Shown in pieces: positions 17,782-26,380 of a stretch of 64,000 nt of DNA. Location: positions 62,001-126,000 of the forward strand of contig NZ_MJBI02000002.1 in assembly GCF_002742385.2 (NCBI RefSeq), written 5' to 3'. Positions within the stretch are counted from its first letter, which is position 1. Every line of letters begins with the position of its first letter. The stretch is from Macrococcoides goetzii (lineage in GTDB: Bacteria; Bacillota; Bacilli; Staphylococcales; Staphylococcaceae). The notes under the pieces are model-generated. The model had not been told where the DNA came from. It was given only the letters and a program-made list of their open reading frames with translations, and did not search any database. The position numbers were made by a program, and so were the translations under genes.

Positions 17782-19011
17782 ATGTTAAAGGCAATATTGA
17801 TTGGTGCGGGTGACAGAGGTTATATTTATGCGAAAGAGTTGTTAAAGTATCCTCATAAAGTAAAGATTGTTGCAGTTGCAGAGCCGAATGAATTGAGAGC
17901 AGATAAAATTAAAGTACTATGTCCAGATGTGCTTCACTATGAAAATTGGGTGACATTACTGGAAGATAATATTGATGCAGATATCGCACTAATTTGTACA
18001 CAAGATAAAGAACATTTTCAGCCTGTAATTCAAGCATTACAACGCTATCATGTACTGCTTGAAAAACCGATGAGTCCAAATGCTGCAGAATGCCTTGAAA
18101 TGGTAGAACAAGCAAAGACAAACAATAAAGTCTTGTCAGTTTGTCATGTACTCAGATATACCCCTTTCTGGACAAATATTAAACAACTAATTGATCAGGA
18201 TAAAATTGGTGATATCATCTCGATTCAACTGAATGAAAATGTTGAAATTATGCATATGTCACATAGCTTTGTGAGAGGAAACTGGAATAACGACAAAACT
18301 TCCAGTCCTATGATATTAGCTAAATCGTGTCATGATATGGATATCATTAATTATATCCTGCAGTCAGAAGTAGAACGTATTTCTTCTTTCGGTAATCTGA
18401 TGTACTTTAAAGAAAATTATAAACCTGAAGGTGCTCCAATAAGATGTTTAGAAGGCTGTCCATACGAACAAACCTGTATATTCCATGCGGGGAATTATTA
18501 TTTAGGAAAAGGGCGTGGCTGGGCGAGAAAGTTTACTGACGTAGATACTGATGAAGCGATAATTGAAAAGCTGAATACTACCGATTATGGTAAATGTGTT
18601 TTCCAAAGTGATAATAATGTTGTTGATCATCAAGTCGTTAATATGCAATGTGAGAATGGAGCGACTGTGACATTCAGTATGTGTGGATTTACGAGAGAAC
18701 AAACTAGAATCGTTCAAATTATGGGTACAAAAGGTGAAATTAGAGGTAATATGGATGAGAATAAAATAAGTACTTATACGTATTTGAATGAACAGGAAGA
18801 AGTTATTTTATTACCCGAGGCATATGGACATAGCGGAGGCGATAGTGGCATTATTCGTGACTTTTTACATACTATTGATTCCAATACAGAGTCGAAGTCC
18901 TCTGCTGAAAAATCGATGAAAAGTCACATGATGGCATTTGCTGCAGAAGCTTCTAGAAAAAGAGGTGGCGAGCCGATTGTTTTATCCAGCTTTATTAGTA
19001 ATTTAGCATAA
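17782..19011 (+). CDS. Gfo/Idh/MocA-family NAD(P)-dependent enzyme
   Basis: A 409-residue protein with an N-terminal Rossmann fold (LIGAGDRGYIYAKELL) and the characteristic HVLLEKPMSPN (EKP Lys), followed by a C-terminal alpha/beta substrate domain. A Cys-rich stretch (CLEGCPYEQTCIFHAG, about 215-235) is conserved in a subset of sugar dehydrogenases of this superfamily. Substrate is unknown. Context suggests a sugar or glycoconjugate; some members of this fold (GH109) are NAD-dependent alpha-N-acetylgalactosaminidases, so a glycosidase role is possible but unproven. Last gene of the operon. Confidence 0.82.
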   Translation: MLKAILIGAGDRGYIYAKELLKYPHKVKIVAVAEPNELRADKIKVLCPDVLHYENWVTLLEDNIDADIALICTQDKEHFQPVIQALQRYHVLLEKPMSPNAAECLEMVEQAKTNNKVLSVCHVLRYTPFWTNIKQLIDQDKIGDIISIQLNENVEIMHMSHSFVRGNWNNDKTSSPMILAKSCHDMDIINYILQSEVERISSFGNLMYFKENYKPEGAPIRCLEGCPYEQTCIFHAGNYYLGKGRGWARKFTDVDTDEAIIEKLNTTDYGKCVFQSDNNVVDHQVVNMQCENGATVTFSMCGFTREQTRIVQIMGTKGEIRGNMDENKISTYTYLNEQEEVILLPEAYGHSGGDSGIIRDFLHTIDSNTESKSSAEKSMKSHMMAFAAEASRKRGGEPIVLSSFISNLA

Positions 19012-19041
19012 AAAAGTGATGGCTGTGCCATCACTTTTTTG
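19011..19041. terminator. Bidirectional terminator between the GalNAc operon and galT
   Basis: Arms AAAAAGTGATGGC and GCCATCACTTTTT around TGT. A-rich and T-rich flanks let it end both the rightward operon and the leftward galKET transcript. Confidence 0.88.
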
Positions 19042-19045
19042 TGTA

Positions 19046-20506
19046 TTAAAGTTGTAACAGGAATCTTTTAAATTCATCTAAATGTTTAAAGACACCTGCA
19101 TCCTGAAGTATCTCAGCAAATTTATGGCCTAATGCTCTGTCAACATATTGATCGATGTCTTCATCACTTATATCGAAAGTTGATACCCACTCTTGATGAA
19201 TAGGATTATAAGGTAATGCATTGTTCTTCAAGTGTGCTTTAATATCCTGAATATCTTGTTTTAAACGTGCAGGTAATACTGCTAAACCCATTACTTCTAT
19301 CAGCCCGATATTTTCTTTTTTAATATGGTGATGTTTCTGATGTGGATGGAAGATACCTAATGGATATTGTTCTGTTGTACGATTGTTTCTTAATACAAGA
19401 TCGAGTTCATAATTTCCATCCTTAAATCTGGCAATAGGTGTAATTGTATTATGAGGTTGATCAGTTTCGGCAATCAACCCAATACTCTCATCTGTATACT
19501 GTTGCCACTGTGTAAGGATATGCGTTGCAGCTGCAATGATTTCCTCTTTATTATTACTCGTTAGTCTGATGACAGATAGCGGCCATTTAAGAATATCAAA
19601 TGATACATCTGCAAATTGTGGTAGATGGAAGTCATAAATAGATGGTGCATCATCCATCGCAAATTTATAGCGTCCTGCCTGATAATGGTCATGTGTCAGC
19701 ATGGATCCTCCCACAATCGGTAAATCGGCATTTGAGCCTATAAAATAATGAGGGAATTGTTCAACAAATTCAATTAATCGTATAAAAGTGTTCTTATTTA
19801 TAATCATTGGCGAGTGTTCTTTATTTAAAATGATGGCATGTTCGTTATAATATGCGTACGGTGAATATTGAAAATACCATGGTTCTTGATTAAGATTTAG
19901 TTCAACAATGCGATGATTACTTCTAGCCGGATAGTTGATACGTCCGGCATATCCTTCGTTTTCAACGCATAACATACATTTTGGGTAATGTTTTGAGTGT
20001 TGTGCAGCCTCTAGTTTTTTTAACTTTTTGATTTCTTCTGGATCTTTTTCGGGTTTTGATAAGTTAATGGTAATATCTAAGTCACCATATGCTGTCGGTG
20101 TCTTATAGTGAATATTATTTTTAATACGTTCACTTTGTATATAGTTACTGACTGTACTTAAATTAAAGAAGTAATCTGTTGCGGCTATAGGACTTCGGTT
20201 ATATTGTTGATAGAATTGCGTCTCGATGACAGAAGGAACGGAGATAAATGTATCCATAATTTGTGCAGATAATATTTCTTTAAAATCAAAAATATCTTCA
20301 ATTTTTTGTTCTGCAACGAGTAAAGTAATAATATCATCCAATAGTTCAGGTATACTTTTAGATAACTCAGTTGTATTGTTATCAGCTGGTTCTAATCCAC
20401 ATAGATATGAGACTTTATTTTTATAGTAAATAAAATCTCTTTCATTTAATGATAACTTTGTCATAACTTCATGAATTAAAGTATTAATCTTTATTTCAAG
20501 TGACAT
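19046..20506 (-). CDS. galT: UDP-glucose-hexose-1-phosphate uridylyltransferase
   Basis: A 486-residue protein of the long Firmicutes-type GalT family, which exchanges galactose-1-P with UDP-glucose. KCMLCVENEGYAGRINYPARSNHR in part, PMINKNTF region, GGSMLTHDHYQAGRY (His-rich active-site block) and FHPHQKHHHIKKENIG are recognisable. ATG 20506 overlaps the galE stop by one base (TAATG). An alternative start 12 bp upstream lies within the end of galE. Last gene of galK-galE-galT. Confidence 0.92.
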   Translation of the reverse strand: MSLEIKINTLIHEVMTKLSLNERDFIYYKNKVSYLCGLEPADNNTTELSKSIPELLDDIITLLVAEQKIEDIFDFKEILSAQIMDTFISVPSVIETQFYQQYNRSPIAATDYFFNLSTVSNYIQSERIKNNIHYKTPTAYGDLDITINLSKPEKDPEEIKKLKKLEAAQHSKHYPKCMLCVENEGYAGRINYPARSNHRIVELNLNQEPWYFQYSPYAYYNEHAIILNKEHSPMIINKNTFIRLIEFVEQFPHYFIGSNADLPIVGGSMLTHDHYQAGRYKFAMDDAPSIYDFHLPQFADVSFDILKWPLSVIRLTSNNKEEIIAAATHILTQWQQYTDESIGLIAETDQPHNTITPIARFKDGNYELDLVLRNNRTTEQYPLGIFHPHQKHHHIKKENIGLIEVMGLAVLPARLKQDIQDIKAHLKNNALPYNPIHQEWVSTFDISDEDIDQYVDRALGHKFAEILQDAGVFKHLDEFKRFLLQL

Positions 20507-21495
20507 TATTCTTCCCATCCTTTCGGATTATTAGAATGCCATTTCCATGCATCTTGTATGATAGTTTCGATATTTGTACGTTGTGGTAGCCAACCTAAGA
20601 CTTCTTTTGCTTTCTCTGAAGCGGCAATCAATGTACTAGGATCTCCTTCTCTTCGTGGTCCTATAACTCGTTTAATCGATCTTTGTGTTACTTTTTCTGC
20701 GGTATCAATAATTTCATTAACTGAAAATCCATTGTTACTGCCAAGATTAAATACCTCGTTGTCTCCACCATCTAATAAATATTGGAGTGCTTTAATATGA
20801 GCATCTACTAAATCTTCAACATGGACATAATCTCTAATACATGTGCCATCTTTAGTAGGATAATCATCACCAAAAATAGTGATGTAATCACGTTGTCCTA
20901 ATGCTGTTTGTAATACAATTGGAATAAGATGTGTTTCAGGTGAATGATCTTCTCCGATGAGACCTTCTCTATGAGCACCAGCAACATTAAAATATCTTAA
21001 TGCGACATATTTTAAATCCGTTGCATTTGCATTCCAGCGAATCATCTTTTCCATGATTAACTTAGATTCACCATATGGATTTGTTGGTAAAGTATCATCG
21101 TCTTCAGAGATAGGGATGCGTTTAGGTTCACCATAAGTAGCAGCAGTTGAACTAAAGATAAGATAGTTTACTTGAAATTGATTCATCGTTTCTAATAAGA
21201 TTTGCGCACCATATACATTGTTATTAAAATATTTCATGGGGTCTGTTACAGATTCACCTACAAGTGAAAATGCTGCAAAATGCATAACGGCATCAATGTG
21301 TTCCTTTTCGAAGACGTGTGATAAAAATGCTTTATCTCTTATATCTCCTTCATAAAAATGTGCTTGAGCATGAATTGCCTGTTTATGTCCGGTCACTAAA
21401 TTATCGACAACTGTCACATCATATCCTTGCGTGATTAATTGATGTACAGCATGTGAACCAATATACCCAGCACCACCTAATACTAAAATTCTCAT
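20506..21495 (-). CDS. galE: UDP-glucose 4-epimerase
   Basis: A 329-residue extended short-chain dehydrogenase: GGAGYIGSH NAD-binding motif at the N-terminus, SSTAATYG and the catalytic YGESK (Tyr-x3-Lys). It interconverts UDP-galactose and UDP-glucose. The start overlaps the galK stop by 4 bp (ATGA), showing coupling. Confidence 0.95.
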   Translation of the reverse strand: MRILVLGGAGYIGSHAVHQLITQGYDVTVVDNLVTGHKQAIHAQAHFYEGDIRDKAFLSHVFEKEHIDAVMHFAAFSLVGESVTDPMKYFNNNVYGAQILLETMNQFQVNYLIFSSTAATYGEPKRIPISEDDDTLPTNPYGESKLIMEKMIRWNANATDLKYVALRYFNVAGAHREGLIGEDHSPETHLIPIVLQTALGQRDYITIFGDDYPTKDGTCIRDYVHVEDLVDAHIKALQYLLDGGDNEVFNLGSNNGFSVNEIIDTAEKVTQRSIKRVIGPRREGDPSTLIAASEKAKEVLGWLPQRTNIETIIQDAWKWHSNNPKGWEE

Positions 21496-22670
21496 TGCAA
21501 CTCTCCTCCTATTAATTGTTTTGGACCGTCACCAATCTCGACAGGATAGAATGATGGCTCATAGCCGATGATATTTTTATAATGTGTGGCAAGTACAGAC
21601 TTAAATGTTTCGACTTCTTGTTTATCTACTAGAGCAATTGCACAACCTCCGAATCCAGCACCAGTCATTCTTACCCCGCATACATATGGGAGTTTATTAG
21701 CCTCATTGTATATTGTATCTAGCTCTTGACCAGTCACCTCATAGTCATCTCTTAAAGATAGATGAGAATCATTCATTAACTTTCCGAAGGTTTCAATATC
21801 GTCGTGTATTAGCGCATCATAAGCTGACTTTGTACGACTATTTTCATAAACAACATGTCTTGCACGTCGTAAGAGTGTTGTATCAGTAATATGGTGTGCA
21901 ATCTTATCGAAAGTTTCTGGCGATAAATCTGTTAATTGTTCGATATCGATATGTTCCTGTAGCTGTTTTAGAGCAGTTTCGCATTCTTTGCGACGTTCAT
22001 TATATTTTGAATCTGAAAGTTCTCTACGTTTATTACTATTGATAATAACAAGTTGATATTTTTTTAAGTCTAATGGGGTATGATGATATTTTAAATCATC
22101 TGTGTTTAATAATATTGCGTGATTTGATTTCCCCATACCAATTGCAAATTGATCCATAATACCGCTATTTAAACCTATAAATTGATTCTCAACTTGCTGT
22201 CCAATTTTTATTAAATCCAGCATGTTTAAATTTAGATTATAATAATCATTTAATATTTTTCCGATGAGAAGCTCCAGTGAAGCCGATGAAGATAAACCTG
22301 CGCCATTAGGGATATTACCAGAAACTAATATATCTAATCCTTGTGAGAATGGAATATGATAAGCTTCTTTTATAATATGCATTACGCCCTTCACATAGTT
22401 CGACCATCCATTGTTTTTGTTATAGAATAATGTTGAATCATTAAAGGTGTAGACACCTTCGCTTTCGAAATTTAAAGAATATAGATTGAAGTCTGCCGTA
22501 TTGTTTTTACGGACTAATCCATAAGTGCCAAGTGAGATTGCAGCTGGTAGCACATAGCCGCCATTATAATCAAGGTGTTCTCCGATGAGATTAATTCTTC
22601 CTGGAGAAAAATAGGTAGCTTCACTAGGTTGATGAAAAATGTCTTCAAAGCGTTTCTCTAATGTAGTCAT
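21492..22670 (-). CDS. galK: Galactokinase
   Basis: A 392-residue GHMP kinase: PGRINLIGEHLDYNGGYVLP galactokinase signature, ATP loop IPNGAGLSSSAS, catalytic-Asp region GIMDQFAIGMG and MTGAGFGGCAIAL. It phosphorylates galactose freed by the upstream beta-galactosidase or taken up directly. First gene of galKET, with AAAGGATGG before the ATG. Confidence 0.95.
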   Translation of the reverse strand: MTTLEKRFEDIFHQPSEATYFSPGRINLIGEHLDYNGGYVLPAAISLGTYGLVRKNNTADFNLYSLNFESEGVYTFNDSTLFYNKNNGWSNYVKGVMHIIKEAYHIPFSQGLDILVSGNIPNGAGLSSSASLELLIGKILNDYYNLNLNMLDLIKIGQQVENQFIGLNSGIMDQFAIGMGKSNHAILLNTDDLKYHHTPLDLKKYQLVIINSNKRRELSDSKYNERRKECETALKQLQEHIDIEQLTDLSPETFDKIAHHITDTTLLRRARHVVYENSRTKSAYDALIHDDIETFGKLMNDSHLSLRDDYEVTGQELDTIYNEANKLPYVCGVRMTGAGFGGCAIALVDKQEVETFKSVLATHYKNIIGYEPSFYPVEIGDGPKQLIGGELQ

Positions 22671-22724
22671 ATAAAATCCATCCTTTCAATGCATTTAAAA
22701 ATCATGTATATTTAAAGTATAAAA

Positions 22725-22747
22725 CTTAGTTAATTAATTTAATTAAG
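22725..22747. promoter_or_regulatory. Candidate ROK operator between galK and galM
   Basis: A 23-bp imperfect inverted repeat centred near 22736, with half-sites CTTAGTTAA and TTAATTAAG. The TTAGTT-like half-sites resemble XylR/NagC-type ROK operators. It lies in the only shared promoter region of galKET and galM-ROK. Confidence 0.5.
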
Positions 22748-22788
22748 TATATCATTTTTTATATTATTTGCATAGCAGGAGGATTCAT

Positions 22789-23805
22789 ATGAAATGTAAT
22801 AAATTATATTTTGATGCTTATCAAGGTAAAGAAGTACATCGATATATCATAACGACAAATGATCTCGTGTTCGAGTTTCTCGATTTTGGAGCACGAATTC
22901 ATAAAATCTATCAGAAGTTATCTCCTCAATCAAATATTGTGTTGTCCTTTAATTCAATTCAGAGCTATTTAGAAAGTGCAACGTATGCCGGTGCCACTAC
23001 AGGACGAGTTGCAGGAAGAATCAAGAATGGAACGTTTAATTTGAACGACAAACAATATCATCTAGATATTAATAACCCACCTCACCATTTACATGGAGGA
23101 GAAAAAGGGATGGATAAAATGATATACAAAACAGACATTATAAATAATGAAAATAGTGTTGCACTTAATTTCACTGCGACATTGTATGAAGAAGATGATT
23201 ATTATCCGGGTAATATTGATGTAACTATTCGCCATACTGTAGATATCAACAATACCTGGACCATCGAATATTTTGCTAAGTCATCAGAAGATACGATATT
23301 TAATCCAACAAATCACGTGTATTTTAATTTAAATCAAAATTTTGAACAGAAGATTTATAATCATGAACTGAAAATTTCTGGTTCAAAGTATTGTGAAATT
23401 GATAGCAATGGACTGCCGACGGGCAATATTTTAAAAAAAGAAACTTTCAATTTTAATAAAAAGAAGGATTTAATAAAAGGATTTATGTGTGAAGGTAATG
23501 GTAGTAAAATAGTAGGTGGCTATGACCATCCCTTTCTATTGGATGGTGGGAAAAAACTAGAGTTAAGCGTTCCGTCACAAAATCTAGCAATCGAAGCGGA
23601 TACAGATAGGGATTGTGTGATTATCTATACTGCAAATGGATTGGATTATCAAACTGAATCTTTTCATTATCAACCACATTGTGCAGTTGCAATAGAATTT
23701 CAGCAAATTCCTGATGCGATTAATAATCAATTGAGTAATATTGTATTAAAGAAAGATGAGCCATTTTATAGCAAGTCTCGTTATACCATTAAAAGGAGGG
23801 AATGA
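22789..23805 (+). CDS. galM: Aldose 1-epimerase (galactose mutarotase)
   Basis: A 338-residue GalM-family beta-sandwich: AGATTGRVAGRI, HHLHGGEKGMDK (first active-site His), NPTNHVYFNL (second His region) and C-terminal AIEFQQIPDA (catalytic Glu). It converts beta- to alpha-galactose, the form galactokinase uses. ATG 22789 follows GCAGGAGG; an in-frame start at 22768 lacks an RBS. Confidence 0.92.
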   Translation: MKCNKLYFDAYQGKEVHRYIITTNDLVFEFLDFGARIHKIYQKLSPQSNIVLSFNSIQSYLESATYAGATTGRVAGRIKNGTFNLNDKQYHLDINNPPHHLHGGEKGMDKMIYKTDIINNENSVALNFTATLYEEDDYYPGNIDVTIRHTVDINNTWTIEYFAKSSEDTIFNPTNHVYFNLNQNFEQKIYNHELKISGSKYCEIDSNGLPTGNILKKETFNFNKKKDLIKGFMCEGNGSKIVGGYDHPFLLDGGKKLELSVPSQNLAIEADTDRDCVIIYTANGLDYQTESFHYQPHCAVAIEFQQIPDAINNQLSNIVLKKDEPFYSKSRYTIKRRE

Positions 23806-23806
23806 A

Positions 23807-24952
23807 TTGGATAAAACTGGATTTAAAAATATGAAAGAAAAAAATCGGATACTCGTATTAAATAGTATACGTAATAAAAATAATCATTCTCGGGCAAGTA
23901 TTGCTAAACAAACAAAACTAACACCTCCGACAGTCAGTACGATTGTAAAAAATTTAATAGAAGAAGGTCTAGTGTATGAAGAGGATGAATTGGGTGATTC
24001 ATCAGGTGGAAGAAAACCTAAAATATTGAGCATCAATTGGGAACGATATAATATTGTTGGAATTGATGTATCATTTAAAGCGATTAAAGGGATATTGAGT
24101 AATATGAATGGTGATGTACTTCATCATTATGAAGTGAAATATACAGTAGAAAATAATGACCAGTTCTTAGAGATGTTGTTACATGTTACTAAACACTTGA
24201 TGCAAAAAAGTGAAAAAACGGTGTATGGTATCGGTGTGGCAATGCATGGAGTGGTCGATAGAACAAAAGGGAATGCCGTTTACGCACCAAATTTAAAGTT
24301 AACAGATATTCCGATAAAGTCATTTCTTGAGCAGCACTTTGATGTTGGAGTGATAGTAGATAATGATGTGAGATGTATGTTATTAAACGAAGTTTGGTTT
24401 AATAAAATGGAAGATAAAAACATCGTACTCATTAACTTAGGACATGGTGTAGGTGGAGCTATCATGCTTGATGGTAAGATATTACAAGGTATCAATGGGT
24501 TCGCTGGTGAAGTTGGCCATATGATATTAGAACCTCATGGTCAGTTGTGTCGATGTGGTAATTCAGGTTGTTTAGAAACATTAATCTCGGGAGAGGCAAT
24601 AAAGAGTTCGGGCATCAATCATGGTATCATAAATAATGAACATACTGCCCTTGATGTATACAACCTTGCATTGGGAGATAATGAAACTGCAATCGCTATA
24701 CTTCAACAAATTGGATTTTATATAGGACAAGCTATTGTTAATATATTTCATATTATAAATCCCGAACGTGTGATATTAACTGGCGGCGTTTCAAATGCAT
24801 ATCACTTTTTTGAGAATAATATGAAAGAAGTAATGTCTAAGAGCATCATGTTAAATATGTCTCAATTAAAAATAGATACTACAAATAATAAAGATGGTGC
24901 TGCAAGAGGCGCCTGTGCTTTAGTAATTGAAACATTATTTAAAGTTGAATAA
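23807..24952 (+). CDS. ROK-family transcriptional regulator of the gal genes
   Basis: A 381-residue ROK regulator with N-terminal winged helix (RASIAKQTKLTPPTVSTIVKNL in part) and a sugar-kinase-like domain with ExGH-type GFAGEVGHM and the zinc motif CRCGNSGCLE. Best start is TTG 23807, which has AGGAGG 7 nt upstream; ATG 23831 is a weaker choice. It lies one base after galM, so the two are co-transcribed and it probably represses galKET and galM in the absence of sugar. It could alternatively have glucokinase-like activity. Confidence 0.87.
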   Translation: MDKTGFKNMKEKNRILVLNSIRNKNNHSRASIAKQTKLTPPTVSTIVKNLIEEGLVYEEDELGDSSGGRKPKILSINWERYNIVGIDVSFKAIKGILSNMNGDVLHHYEVKYTVENNDQFLEMLLHVTKHLMQKSEKTVYGIGVAMHGVVDRTKGNAVYAPNLKLTDIPIKSFLEQHFDVGVIVDNDVRCMLLNEVWFNKMEDKNIVLINLGHGVGGAIMLDGKILQGINGFAGEVGHMILEPHGQLCRCGNSGCLETLISGEAIKSSGINHGIINNEHTALDVYNLALGDNETAIAILQQIGFYIGQAIVNIFHIINPERVILTGGVSNAYHFFENNMKEVMSKSIMLNMSQLKIDTTNNKDGAARGACALVIETLFKVE

Positions 24953-25013
24953 AATATGTGAAGATAGTAGAAAGAGGCTGGCAACTGCTGTGCCGCCGTT
25001 TAAGCTGTTAAAC

Positions 25014-25050
25014 AGAAGAGGGCTAAGACTTATGTCTCCCCTTCTTTTTG
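25014..25050 (+). terminator. Intrinsic terminator after the ROK gene
   Basis: AGAAGAGGG...GAC pairs imperfectly with GTCTCCCCTTCT around TTAT, followed by TTTTTG. It closes the galM-ROK transcript. Confidence 0.65.
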
Positions 25051-25078
25051 TTTTATATGATATACACTGAATAACATA

Positions 25079-25689
25079 CTATATCATTGATTTAATATAG
25101 AGACCGTCTATTGCACTCCATTCAGCATAAATAATATTTTTAACATCTTTATGCCCCTTTTCTTCTAACAATTGGAGTAACCATGCTTCGTTTTTATTGA
25201 GCTTATCTAATTCTTTTTTTAGAATGACACCATTATTGATCAATAAATAATCGATAGATGATTCTTTTGGTGAAATTGATAAATCAGAATTGTTTGGTGT
25301 TTCATATTGATTGTATTTCTGAACGCTTACTTGCCCGCCAGGCTCGAGAATCATATATTTAACTTCTTTTAAAGTGAATATGTTTTGTATTCTTAACAAA
25401 GATCTTAACTGTTACATTTCTATTTTATTTCTTTTCATCTCTTTCACATTGATAACGCCATCAGTGATTAAATAAGCAGGAGTTCCTTTAAAAAATGTAC
25501 GGATATGTTGTGATTTAGACGTAAGTAAATCGACAATATAAATAATTGCGCCCCAACAACAAATCGCAAATAATATTTGAAGTATTGTAATCTTTCTGTC
25601 ATATAAGCTCTCTTCAAGAATACCGCCAAATACAACGCTATAAATAATATCAAAAGGTGTAACCTGTGATAATTCTTTCTTACCAAAAA
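25079..25689 (-). pseudogene. DUF421 (YetF-like) membrane protein, 5'-truncated with a premature stop
   Basis: Reading from 25689 leftward the frame gives [20 protein letters not shown], a membrane segment, TFFKGTPAYLITDGVINVKEM, then TAA at 25414-25412 where the family has a charged residue before QLRSLLR. The same frame continues as RSLLRIQNIFTLKEVKYMILEPGG and ends at 25079. Both pieces are consecutive parts of one DUF421 protein. The N-terminal membrane helices are missing: the frame begins at the conserved GKKELSQ, directly at the junction with a broken carbamoyltransferase gene. It is a nonfunctional remnant with two separate lesions. Confidence 0.8.
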
Positions 25690-26242
25690 AACAATTGATT
25701 TTTCAAAGGACGAAATACATCAATTTATTGACTTTGAAATCACTTTAAAAGAAGAAAAGAAAAATAATATCCCTCACAAATTACTTCAAGATAAAAATAT
25801 CGCGCTTATCTTTGAAAAACCTTCTACGAGAACGAGAGCTGCTTTTAGTGTTGCAGCAAGTGATTTAGGTGCACACATTGACTACTATGGAAAGAACGAA
25901 TTACATTTAGACAAGAAAGAGACAATACAGGATACTGTGAAAGTTCTGGGACGCATGTATGATGGAATAGAATTTAGAGGACATCAACACGATGATGTAG
26001 AATTGTTAGCTGAATATGCAAGTGTACCTGTATGGAATGGACTAACTAATCAATGGCATCCAACACAAATGATCGCGGACTTTATGACAATGAAGGAAAA
26101 CTTCGGAAAGATTGAAGGAAAAACTTTAACTTATATTGGTGATGGACGTAATAATGCAATTGTCTTTGAACAAGCAGAGAATAGATTACATTCTATTAAG
26201 TCGATTATGGCATTAACGTTAGGTGATTTACAGGTTTCATAG
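25690..26242 (+). pseudogene. Ornithine carbamoyltransferase remnant, 5'-truncated and internally deleted
   Basis: The frame reads [21 protein letters not shown], then the carbamoyl-phosphate site [28 protein letters not shown] and [10 protein letters not shown]. It then jumps directly to [23 protein letters not shown], the C-terminal end of the family. Roughly 150 residues between these blocks, including the ornithine site, are missing without loss of frame. The first 10-20 residues and any start codon are also missing at 25690. The best remaining start is GTG 25937, which would not give an enzyme. Catabolic ArcB and anabolic ArgF cannot be separated here. Confidence 0.85.
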
Positions 26243-26314
26243 GATGATTAGTCTATAATATCAAACATAATATAATAAATAATGATGTACCCTTAAAAGT
26301 ATACATTTAAATTT

Positions 26315-26337
26315 AAAAGTATATATGGTATACTTTT
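26315..26337. promoter_or_regulatory. QsrR/YodB-type operator upstream of the FMN reductase
   Basis: AAAAGTATA, 5-nt spacer TATGG, TATACTTTT: a perfect inverted repeat containing GTATA-N5-TATAC, the pattern described for the quinone-sensing repressor QsrR. It lies 44 bp before the reductase start. The binding protein is not in the window, so the assignment is inferred. Confidence 0.6.
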
Positions 26338-26380
26338 TATATCTAAGAGAGAAAGTAAGATAAATTAAGGGGAGATTTTG

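Noticed and set aside
23756-23806. Earlier in-frame starts for the ROK regulator
   Set aside because: They lie inside galM; TTG 23807 has AGGAGG at proper spacing.
25468-25686. Separate 72-residue basic membrane peptide on the minus strand
   Set aside because: It is a shifted frame; the correct frame here encodes DUF421 sequence that continues into the downstream piece.
25937-26242. Intact 101-residue gene starting at GTG 25937
   Set aside because: Sequence upstream in the same frame is the N-terminal part of carbamoyltransferase and the middle of the enzyme is missing, so it is a remnant, not a gene.
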